Assembly: GCA_023391015.1 (NCBI GenBank)
Contig: JAEWBT010000133.1
Coordinates: 1 to 18,038 of the forward strand
Length of the DNA stretch: 18,038 bases
Direction of reading: 5' to 3'
From: Bacteroidota bacterium
Lineage (GTDB): Bacteria; Bacteroidota; Bacteroidia; Chitinophagales; Chitinophagaceae
The notes below the pieces were generated by a model, which worked only from the letters and a program-made list of their open reading frames with translations, was not told the DNA's origin and did not search any database. Each line of letters starts with the position of its first letter. Position 1 is the stretch's first letter. Both the position numbers and the translations under genes were made by a program. Shown here piece after piece: positions 1-5,503 of the stretch.

Positions 1-863
1 CCAAGCGCGTTGCGCACTTCATAGCGCTGGCCGGGGGCGAGGTTAAAAGCATCGCTGAGATGAAAAACGCCGGTGGCCGATGGGTTGGGCGAAAAAGAAA
101 GACGGGCAGCGGAGTAGGCTGCATCCCGGACGCTCTGGTAAGTGTCGTTTTCCAAAACAATGCGCCGGATGCTCCAGCCCGCCAGTGTATCCGCAGTAGA
201 ATCACTTATAAACCGGAAACGCACCCAGACATTCCCGAAATTACAGGGTGCTTTCAACCCTTTGAAAGGAATCCCCCAAAAAAGCTGCAACCGCGAGCGG
301 ATATACCCATTGCTGCTACCGCTAAAGGCTGGAGTACCGTTTTGCAAGGTGTCGTGCCGGGTGTAGAAGCTATCTGTCATGATGCTTTCGTAATAATTGG
401 GATTTTGGTTTGTATTCGTGTCATTACAAAGCTGGAAAATACTTTTCCACGTCGCCCCGCTGTCGTTAGAAAGTTCGACACAGCCACCGGCCCGCCCTGT
501 TTTTGTTTCGTAGCGGTGATCAAAGGTTAAAATAGGATTATCTCCATCACTTAAACCTTTCAAAACAAAATAATCATCCTCGTTTTTTGAATAAACATTT
601 AGCGTATCAGTCATGATACCGCGAACGGCCATATTTGCGGACGTAAAACCGGATTTGACCGTCGAACCGATTTGCCACAGGGTACACCCACTGGTATCAA
701 TCTGACATCTTCTGCCAATGTGCGATTGCTGGATTAAAGAATCGCCCGGCATAAAATCAAACACAACCGAATCGCCCGGCGTGCCATCATAGACATAGCT
801 GCTTTGGGCATTGGCTACCTGCGAAGCGGAAAGGAGAATCAGGGCGAGAAATCGTTTTTTCAT
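1..863 (-). CDS. Secreted protein with type IX secretion C-terminal sorting signal (3' end off window)
   Basis: Reading the minus strand from ATG at 863 gives an open frame of 287 codons that runs off the left edge. Residues 1-20 (MKKRFLALILLSASQVANAQ) are a typical signal peptide with probable cleavage after NAQ. The middle is rich in Asp, Ser, Gly and aromatic residues (for example ELSNDSGATWKSIF), as in secreted beta-sandwich proteins of Bacteroidota. The last part in the window contains SFSPNPSATGVFHL followed by YEVRNALG. This matches the start of the Por/T9SS type A sorting domain, which normally has about 70-80 residues, so only the last few dozen are missing. From family knowledge such proteins cross the outer membrane by the type IX system and are anchored or released outside. 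No catalytic domain was recognised, so the molecular function is unknown. The gene is absent from a simple closed-ORF search only because its stop lies outside the window. Confidence 0.85.
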   Translation of the reverse strand, partial: MKKRFLALILLSASQVANAQSSYVYDGTPGDSVVFDFMPGDSLIQQSHIGRRCQIDTSGCTLWQIGSTVKSGFTSANMAVRGIMTDTLNVYSKNEDDYFVLKGLSDGDNPILTFDHRYETKTGRAGGCVELSNDSGATWKSIFQLCNDTNTNQNPNYYESIMTDSFYTRHDTLQNGTPAFSGSSNGYIRSRLQLFWGIPFKGLKAPCNFGNVWVRFRFISDSTADTLAGWSIRRIVLENDTYQSVRDAAYSAARLSFSPNPSATGVFHLSDAFNLAPGQRYEVRNAL

Positions 864-934
864 GGCTGGGAAAAGGTTTTTTAAAAGAAATAAACACCAC
901 CTTCCTTAAAGTCTATCCAAAAAATAGGACGCCT

Positions 935-1016
935 TCTTTGTCATTCTTGAAAGAATCCCTTATTCACTCCGCTTTTAGCGGAAAAGCTTAAGAGATCCTT
1001 TCCAGGATGACAAAGA
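935..1016. repeat. Palindromic intergenic element with TGACAAAGA ends
   Basis: The outer arms TCTTTGTCAT (935-944) and ATGACAAAGA (1007-1016) are perfect inverted repeats. Inside are three small hairpins: TTCTT/AAGAA, CCGCT/AGCGG and TCCT/AGGA. The same outer motif recurs around the element at 3145-3218, and a half copy lies near 8944, so this is a dispersed family. It fills most of the 208-bp gap between two minus-strand genes. It may form a transcript-end hairpin or be a non-autonomous mobile repeat; the sequence alone does not decide. Confidence 0.7.
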
Positions 1017-1071
1017 GCCTGTATAAACCCAAAAAGGAGTGTTCACAATGCTTTGTTTTTAGGATAAGCGC

Positions 1072-1791
1072 TTAATAATCTTCCTTTTGCCAGCCCCATT
1101 CGCGGTACGCAGCCTCGAAGGTATCCGGGTAATTACCCTGAATCACCAGTTGCAGGGCGCGCATCGTTTTCAGAATCGCTTCCTTCTGCGTGTTTTTCTC
1201 GCCCACCAGCCCCGAAACATCGCTGTCCGTATTGTTGGCCTTGTCCAGCGCCTGCTGATAATCGGTGATAAGACGCTGCCAGAAAGCCTTGTCGTAGGGC
1301 GCGCCGCTGATACCATCCACCGTCAGGGCGTTGGGGATCAGCTTCAACGCGGCCAGCCGCTGGTCGCGGTCTCTGGGAAATTCATAATTTTTGCCTCGCT
1401 TTTCCAACCCATAGCGGCGATACTGCGCGTAGCCATCCTCTTTGCCAAAGCGCTTTTGGATATCCAGTTTCACCGAAGAAATCCCTTCTTCCGCCTTGTC
1501 GTCCAGGTTGCGAAGCGCCTGCGTTTGGGCGGGGCGGTTGCTGCCGGTGCTTTGGCGGCCTTGCAGGGAAGCCGCAAAAGCGGAGACCTGGTTTTCAAAA
1601 TCGTGCTGGGTGATCCACAGCAGCGTGATCTGCGGCGTAGCCGCCCACTTGGTATTGACGACCTTGGCTACCCGCGCAATATCATCGTCTTTGGTGGGCA
1701 GGCGCGGGGTGCGCACTGGTTCGGCTGGGGTAGCGGTGCCGCCCACTGGGGTATCAGGCATCAGCAAAAAACGGTCGGGATGGAAGCGCAT
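1072..1791 (-). CDS. Unrecognised protein of 239 aa, probably all-helical, conserved-type C-terminus
   Basis: I chose ATG at 1791 (MRFHPDRFLLMPDTP). The frame is open further upstream to 1920, but that part runs into the 42-bp tandem repeat and has no protein-like character. A second ATG at 1761 (MPDTPVGG) is also possible. There is no signal peptide or membrane segment. After a Pro/Thr-rich N-terminus the chain is charged and helix-prone, with several Lys/Asp/Gln-rich segments, and ends in ALQLVIQGNYPDTFEAAYREWGWQKEDY. This aromatic, charged tail looks like a family signature, but I cannot name the family. The words LQLVIQG also occur in the DUF6261-like protein at 13453-14199. Both genes are on the minus strand and both have a repeat array with 42-bp period just upstream. 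The function is unknown. Confidence 0.75.
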   Translation of the reverse strand: MRFHPDRFLLMPDTPVGGTATPAEPVRTPRLPTKDDDIARVAKVVNTKWAATPQITLLWITQHDFENQVSAFAASLQGRQSTGSNRPAQTQALRNLDDKAEEGISSVKLDIQKRFGKEDGYAQYRRYGLEKRGKNYEFPRDRDQRLAALKLIPNALTVDGISGAPYDKAFWQRLITDYQQALDKANNTDSDVSGLVGEKNTQKEAILKTMRALQLVIQGNYPDTFEAAYREWGWQKEDY

Positions 1792-1862
1792 GGCGTTTAA
1801 ATAGGTTTTGTGAAAGAAATGGCAACATTGCAATTTAAGAAGCAATTCTATATCTAAACGCA

Positions 1863-2005
1863 ACTGAAGTCCCCACAGGGCATTTGCAAAAAAATATGGA
1901 CACTGGGGACGTCCCCCCAAGGCATTTGCAAAAAAATATGGGCAGCGGGGACTTCCCCACAGGGCATTTGCAAATGAAAATGGGCACTGGGGACGTCCCC
2001 AGTGC
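1863..2005. repeat. 42-bp tandem repeat, about 3.3 units, each with two dyads
   Basis: The core CATTTGCAAA begins at 1881, 1923 and 1965, exactly 42 bp apart. Between these cores lies the second dyad, GGGGACGTCCCC or GGGGACTTCCCC, centred at 1910.5, 1952.5 and 1994.5. In the third unit CATTTGCAAATG is a perfect 12-bp palindrome, and the last GGGGACGTCCCC is extended to a perfect 22-bp palindrome (1984-2005) followed by TTTTT. Because 42 is a multiple of three and the unit is symmetric, both strands are open and would encode 14-residue repeats; I do not call either as a gene. The array lies 72 bp upstream of the minus-strand gene starting at 1791. Confidence 0.9.
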
Positions 2006-2087
2006 TTTTTACGCTTCTTCCGGAAAGGCTGGTGCGGGGCAATGCCTAAAAAATGCCCTTCTTTCGGCTTTGTCGCCTGCTTTCCGT

Positions 2088-2095
2088 TACTTTTG
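2088..2095 (+). promoter_or_regulatory. Bacteroidota -7 box (TACTTTTG) for sucD
   Basis: TACTTTTG matches the Bacteroidota sigma-ABfr -7 consensus TAnnTTTG exactly. A TTTG at 2069-2072 could act as the -33 element, although the spacing (15 bp) is a little short. The box is 56 bp before the sucD ATG, leaving a leader of about 50 nt. A TTCCGGAA palindrome lies at 2018-2025. Confidence 0.55.
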
Positions 2096-2151
2096 CGACG
2101 CTTTTCCCCAAAAGCATTTCTCCAAAAAACCTTTTCTTAGAAAAAAATCTC

Positions 2152-3021
2152 ATGGCTGTACTTGTCAACAAAGATTCTAAAGTGCTCGTGCAGGGCTTTA
2201 CCGGCACCGAAGGCACCTTCCACGCCACCCAGATGATTGAATACGGCACCAATGTGGTGGGCGGCGTAACGCCGAACAAGGGTGGAACCTCCCACCTCGA
2301 CCGCCCCGTGTTCAACACCGTAAAAGAAGCTGTTGACAAGACCGGTGCCGATGTGTCGATCATCTTTGTGCCGCCCGCTTTTGCCGCCGACGCCATCATG
2401 GAAGCCGCCGAGGCCGGTATCAAAGTGATTATCTGCATCACCGAAGGCATTCCGGTGCAGGATATGATTATTGCCCGCGATTTCATCCGCAACTACGACT
2501 GCCGCCTTATTGGTCCTAACTGTCCGGGTGTGATTACTGCCGGCGAGGCCAAAGTGGGCATCATGCCGGGCTTTGTGTTCAAGCCAGGCCGCGTGGGCAT
2601 TGTGTCTAAATCCGGCACCCTGACCTATGAAGCCGCCGACCAAACCGTGAAAGCCGGGCTGGGCATCTCCACCGCCATCGGCATCGGCGGCGACCCGATT
2701 ATCGGTACCACCACCAAAGAAGCCGTGGAGCTTCTCATGAACGACGACCAAACCGACGCCATTATTATGATTGGCGAAATCGGCGGCGGCATGGAAGCCG
2801 AGGCGGCCCGCTGGTTGAAAGACAATATGCGCAAGCCGGTGGTAGGCTTTATCGCCGGACAAACGGCCCCTCCGGGTCGCCGCATGGGCCACGCCGGTGC
2901 CATCGTGGGCGGCGCGGAAGACACGGCTGCGGCCAAAATGAAAATCATGCGTGAGTGTGGCATCCACGTAGTGGATTCCCCGGCGGATATTGGCAAGACG
3001 CTGGCAGGCGTGGTGAAATAA
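2152..3021 (+). CDS. sucD: Succinyl-CoA ligase (ADP/GDP-forming) alpha subunit
   Basis: This 289-residue protein matches the usual length (about 290) and sequence of SucD. ATG at 2152 (MAVLVNKDSKVLVQGFTG) was chosen because the family starts there; an in-frame ATG at 2053 would add 33 unrelated residues. The N-terminal CoA-binding Rossmann fold shows QGFTGTEGTFH (14-24). The ligase half contains GPNCPGVI (121-128), SGTLTYE (154-160) and GIGGDP (177-182). The phosphorylated histidine is His247 in RRMGHAGAI. From family knowledge it pairs with SucC to convert succinyl-CoA to succinate with substrate-level phosphorylation in the TCA cycle. sucC is not adjacent, which is common in Bacteroidota. 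The gene is monocistronic here, with its own promoter and a strong terminator at 3081. It contains no TTCCGGAA word, unlike many neighbours. Confidence 0.98.
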   Translation: MAVLVNKDSKVLVQGFTGTEGTFHATQMIEYGTNVVGGVTPNKGGTSHLDRPVFNTVKEAVDKTGADVSIIFVPPAFAADAIMEAAEAGIKVIICITEGIPVQDMIIARDFIRNYDCRLIGPNCPGVITAGEAKVGIMPGFVFKPGRVGIVSKSGTLTYEAADQTVKAGLGISTAIGIGGDPIIGTTTKEAVELLMNDDQTDAIIMIGEIGGGMEAEAARWLKDNMRKPVVGFIAGQTAPPGRRMGHAGAIVGGAEDTAAAKMKIMRECGIHVVDSPADIGKTLAGVVK

Positions 3022-3080
3022 GTTGGAGCCTTCGGCGTTGGAAAATGACCTTTTTTTCCGGAAATAATAAACATAAAAAA

Positions 3081-3111
3081 GCGGCTCCCATTTGGGTGCC
3101 GCATTTTTTTT
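3081..3111 (+). terminator. Rho-independent terminator of sucD
   Basis: GCGGCTCCCA and TGGGTGCCGC form a 10-pair stem with one T:T mismatch and a two-base loop (3081-3102). It is followed by A and eight T (3104-3111), with a run of A on the 5' side. It lies 60 bp after the sucD stop. Confidence 0.9.
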
Positions 3112-3144
3112 GTTTGGGAAAATGAATAAATACTCTTCCCTTTC

Positions 3145-3218
3145 TTTTGTCACCCCGCCGGAAGGCGGGGTCTCACATGTATGTCTCTGAGATTCTGCCT
3201 TTCGGCAGAATGACAAAA
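3145..3218. repeat. Palindromic intergenic element with TTTTGTCA/TGACAAAA ends
   Basis: The outer arms TTTTGTCA (3145-3152) and TGACAAAA (3211-3218) enclose two strong hairpins: CCCCGCC-ggaa-GGCGGGG (3153-3170) and ATTCTGCC-tttc-GGCAGAAT (3192-3211). It has the same architecture as the element at 935-1016 but different inner stems. It lies in the 286-bp convergent gap between sucD and the ComA-like gene. Confidence 0.75.
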
Positions 3219-3285
3219 CAAGTAACAAGCGTGGGGAAACGTTCCATAGGAGGCTTCTGCGTTATGCTCTTTTGTCTTTTGTCTG

Positions 3286-3311
3286 GTAGACGCGATAAAT
3301 CGCGTTTCTAC
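3286..3311. repeat. Short palindromic repeat carrying the stop codon of the ComA-like gene
   Basis: GTAGACGCGAT (3286-3296) pairs with ATCGCGTTTCTAC (3299-3311), with a two-base bulge. Sequences of this kind (GTAGA..CGCGAT / ATCGCG..TCTAC) are, to my knowledge, common dispersed palindromes in several bacterial phyla. The TAG stop of the minus-strand gene (3308-3310) lies inside the right arm. It may also act as the 3' end hairpin for that gene. Confidence 0.65.
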
Positions 3312-4084
3312 TTATCCAGATACAGGTGGAACGTATCGCCGCGCAGGCCGATGCGCATGGCTTCTAAGGGAATCACCTCCGAAGGGGCGATGTTGCCCAG
3401 GTTTACGTTGGCCCCAAGAAGTTTGAGGAAATACATCTGCTGGGCTTTCTGCGGGGCCTCCCAGATGATTTGTTTTTCCGGAATCTGGGTCAGGATTTCC
3501 TGCACCAGCCCCTGGCGCACCTCGCCGCTGTCGCGGTAGATGCCTACGTTTCCGGCTTCGCGGGCCTCGGCAATTACATAGGAAGACCCAGCCGAAAGCT
3601 CGGCGCGCATCAACTGAATCCATTGATAGGGGGCCATAATATTGGCTGCATCTTTGGAGCCTACCTCCGAAAACACCGTAAAGCCGCGCTTGGCCAGCTG
3701 CTCGATATAGCCGCATTTTTCCACGTGCGGAATGATGATAGAGCCGTCTGAAACCTCTACATGCGTAATGCCGTGTTGCTGCATAAAGGCGATGTAATCT
3801 TCAAACTGATTGCGCACCAGAAAGGCTTCGAAGAGCGTTCCGCCGAAATACACCGGGATACCCGCTTCTTTATAAAAAGCAATCTTCTCCGTCAGGTTTT
3901 GCGACACCAGCGCCGTGCCGAAGCCCAGCTTCACGATATCCACATGCGGGGCAGCTACAGAAAGGAAATTGCGGGCCTCATCGGTGCCCAGGCCTTTGTC
4001 CATCACCATCGTCAGGCCATAGGTGCGGGGGGCGGTGGTGCGTTCCGGAATCTGGCTCAGTGGGAAAGGGGTAATTGTTTTCAA
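3308..4084 (-). CDS. comA: Phosphosulfolactate synthase-like protein (ComA family)
   Basis: This 258-residue protein matches the ComA family (PF02679) in length and motifs. DKGLG (29-33), VKLGFGTAL (51-59), YFGGTLFE (79-86), EVSDGSI (110-116) and EVGSKD (140-145) line the TIM-barrel strands, and WEAPQKAQQ and LGANVNLGNI lie in the C-terminal third. From family knowledge, ComA adds sulfite to phosphoenolpyruvate to give phosphosulfolactate, in coenzyme M synthesis in methanogens and sulfolactate formation in Bacillus. A bacterium of this phylum is not expected to make coenzyme M. Sulfolactate or cysteate supply, for example for sulfonolipids, is a plausible inference but no neighbour supports it. 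The ATG at 4084 is 38 bp from a perfect -7 box (TACCTTTG). The gene stands alone and the ComB, ComC or ComD steps are not nearby. Plant heat-tolerance HSA32 proteins are in the same fold family, so the catalytic role is not certain. Confidence 0.88.
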   Translation of the reverse strand: MKTITPFPLSQIPERTTAPRTYGLTMVMDKGLGTDEARNFLSVAAPHVDIVKLGFGTALVSQNLTEKIAFYKEAGIPVYFGGTLFEAFLVRNQFEDYIAFMQQHGITHVEVSDGSIIIPHVEKCGYIEQLAKRGFTVFSEVGSKDAANIMAPYQWIQLMRAELSAGSSYVIAEAREAGNVGIYRDSGEVRQGLVQEILTQIPEKQIIWEAPQKAQQMYFLKLLGANVNLGNIAPSEVIPLEAMRIGLRGDTFHLYLDK

Positions 4085-4121
4085 GAAAATTGGAGTGTTT
4101 TTTAGAGAAGGAAAGCGGCCG

Positions 4122-4129
4122 CAAAGGTA
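4122..4129 (-). promoter_or_regulatory. -7 box (TACCTTTG) for the ComA-like gene
   Basis: On the minus strand, TACCTTTG matches TAnnTTTG exactly and lies 38 bp from the ATG at 4084. No clear -33 TTTG is visible. It is back to back with the plus-strand box at 4140, so the divergent genes share a 69-bp control region. Confidence 0.6.
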
Positions 4130-4139
4130 ACGGCTGCTG

Positions 4140-4147
4140 TATCTTGC
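4140..4147 (+). promoter_or_regulatory. Probable -7 box (TATCTTGC) abutting the start of the small membrane protein
   Basis: TATCTTGC is one T short of TAnnTTTG and ends 6 bp before the ATG at 4154. If used, the transcript would start at or next to the start codon and have almost no leader. The same arrangement (TACCTTGC, then ATG six bases later) is seen before the gene at 14620. Confidence 0.35.
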
Positions 4148-4153
4148 CCCACT

Positions 4154-4447
4154 ATGGCGTATCGCTCTCCGTTGCCCGGTCTTTTGCTGGGATTGATTTT
4201 GCCCATCGTGCTGGCCCTGCTGCTAAAGCTGTGGCTGCTGCCCGACGTATCTTTTGCGCAATACCCCAAACTATTGGCCCTCAACCCGCGCACGGCGTCC
4301 AAGGTGTTGTCGCTGGCAGTGCTGCCCAACATGCTGGCCATGATGTATTATAACCGGCGCAAGCAGGCGCATATGGTGCGCGGACTGATGGTCATCAACG
4401 TTTTGTGGATTGTGTTGTTTGTGTTGCAGCGGTTTGTGTGGAGTTAA
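4154..4447 (+). CDS. Small integral membrane protein, 97 aa, function unknown
   Basis: The protein starts MAYRSPLPGLLLGLILPIVLALLLKLWLLP. It has a hydrophobic segment at about 9-29, a weaker one near 50-64 (SKVLSLAVLPNMLAMM), a basic loop YNRRKQAHMVRG and a final hydrophobic segment at about 76-93, ending in FVWS. That suggests three membrane passes with the basic loop inside. Proteins of this size and pattern are common and unnamed in Bacteroidota. It starts 69 bp from the divergent ComA-like gene and is followed 99 bp later by an outer-membrane barrel gene on the same strand. I see no link that defines its job. The ATG at 4154 is the only reasonable start. Confidence 0.8.
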   Translation: MAYRSPLPGLLLGLILPIVLALLLKLWLLPDVSFAQYPKLLALNPRTASKVLSLAVLPNMLAMMYYNRRKQAHMVRGLMVINVLWIVLFVLQRFVWS

Positions 4448-4546
4448 AAAAGCGGGGTTCCTATAATTTTTGTGCCTTCCAATCGTTTCTTATTCTCATT
4501 GCAAAAGCGTTTGCCGAGCGTTTTTGTGTTTAAAAAATTCCGGAAA

Positions 4547-5401
4547 ATGCGTTATCTCTTTCTGCTTTTGACCCTCTGTTGCGGCCTCCCGGCCAGCAGC
4601 CAGACCTACTACGGCGGAAACGAGTTTGGCATCACCGCAGGTGGCACCCAGTACTTCGGCGACCTCAACAACCACTACGGTTTCCAGAATATCCGGCCTG
4701 CTGTGGGCGCTTTTGCCCGCTTCCACCTAACGCCCTACATTGCCCTGCGCACCAATATTCTTTACACTCAGGTGGGTTATTCTGATTCTTATAATTCCAA
4801 CGAGTTTGAGCGGCTGCGCAATCTTTCTTTTAAATCCAACGTGCTGGAAGCGTCGGCGATGGCGGAGTTTAATTTTTTCCGCTACGCCACGGGGGAAATC
4901 AACAGCCGTTTCACGCCCTACCTGACAGGTGGGGTGGGCGTTTTTAAATTCGACCCGTATGCGGAAGTAAACGGCGGCACCTACAAGCTCCGCGACCTGG
5001 GTACCGAGGGCCAAAACGCCGGTTACAGCGACCGGAAATACAGTGGCTATTCGGTTTGTTTTCCGGTAGGGATGGGCATTAAATACTGGCTGCGCCCCGG
5101 CCTCAACCTGGGCATCGAGCTGGCCGACCGCCTCACCCTAACCGATTACCTCGACGACGTGAGCGCCACCTATGTTGGTACGGCGGCCTTCCCGAATGCC
5201 GATCCGCTGGTGCCCAATCCTGCTTATTTGTTGCAGGACCGCAGCCGCGAAGTATCGCCCGTGGCACTGGGCCGCGAAGGCAAGCAGCGGGGCAACACCA
5301 CTACGTTTGACCAATACTTTGTGTTTGCCATCAACCTGAGCATCCAACTCAAAAGCTACCGCTGCCCCAATTATCTGAAAGGCGGGTATTATCTCTACTA
5401 A
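4547..5401 (+). CDS. Outer-membrane beta-barrel protein (DUF6089-like), 284 aa
   Basis: I chose ATG at 4547 because it gives a clean signal peptide (MRYLFLLLTLCCGLPASSQ, cleavage about residue 19-20). The frame is open to a GTG at 4472, which would bury that signal behind 25 residues. The mature chain begins YYGGNEFGITAGGTQYFGDLNN, then GAFARFHLTPYIALRTNILY, with alternating aromatic and polar residues and Gly-rich turns. It includes FTPYLTGGVGVFKF and GMGIKYWLRPGLNLGIELADRLTLTDYLDD, and ends KSYRCPNYLKGGYYLY. This is the pattern of the DUF6089 porin-like family, which resembles small OmpW/OmpA-type barrels in the outer membrane. Its transported or bound partner is unknown. A TTCCGGAA palindrome (4538-4545) ends one base before the start codon. 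A possible promoter lies near 4462-4472 (TATAATTTTTG). Confidence 0.85.
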   Translation: MRYLFLLLTLCCGLPASSQTYYGGNEFGITAGGTQYFGDLNNHYGFQNIRPAVGAFARFHLTPYIALRTNILYTQVGYSDSYNSNEFERLRNLSFKSNVLEASAMAEFNFFRYATGEINSRFTPYLTGGVGVFKFDPYAEVNGGTYKLRDLGTEGQNAGYSDRKYSGYSVCFPVGMGIKYWLRPGLNLGIELADRLTLTDYLDDVSATYVGTAAFPNADPLVPNPAYLLQDRSREVSPVALGREGKQRGNTTTFDQYFVFAINLSIQLKSYRCPNYLKGGYYLY

Positions 5402-5469
5402 AGCGCCATTCCCAAGACAGCGCTATTGCTTCGGGGTTTTAAAACGAACGCTTCCCGGCCCGTTTTTTG

Positions 5470-5502
5470 AACGTAAAAGGCTTACCTGTCTTTTACGTTT
5501 TT
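5470..5502 (+). promoter_or_regulatory. Hairpin abutting the mqo start codon; terminator-like
   Basis: AACGTAAAAG (5470-5479) and CTTTTACGTT (5490-5499) form a perfect 10-bp stem with a 10-base loop, followed by TTT and then C and the ATG at 5504. It has the shape of a terminator for the barrel gene ending at 5401, yet its T-run touches the next gene's start. If mqo is transcribed from further upstream, the hairpin would sit on the translation initiation region. No exact -7 box is visible between 5402 and 5503. Confidence 0.6.
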
Positions 5503-5503
5503 C

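Noticed and set aside
60..530. Plus-strand frame of 156 codons at 60-530
   Set aside because: It is antisense to the T9SS cargo gene, which has a signal peptide and sorting domain; the plus frame has neither a domain nor a sensible composition.
1072..1791. Homology between the 1072 and 13453 proteins on the basis of LQLVIQG
   Set aside because: The motif sits at the C-terminus in one and near residue 90 in the other, and the flanks do not align by eye. I keep it as a hint only, not as a family assignment.
1863..2005. CRISPR array
   Set aside because: The 42-bp repeats abut with no unique spacers of constant length, and there are no cas genes. The same holds for 14346-14529.
1854..2180. Open frames on both strands through the 42-bp repeat at 1863-2005 with 14-residue repeats
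   Set aside because: Same reason: the period is a multiple of three and the unit is self-complementary in large part. The plus frame runs antisense-like into the sucD leader.
2137..3228. Long minus-strand frame of 363 codons opposite sucD
   Set aside because: It is a shadow of sucD: His/Gly/Ala-rich with no family resemblance, and sucD is certain.
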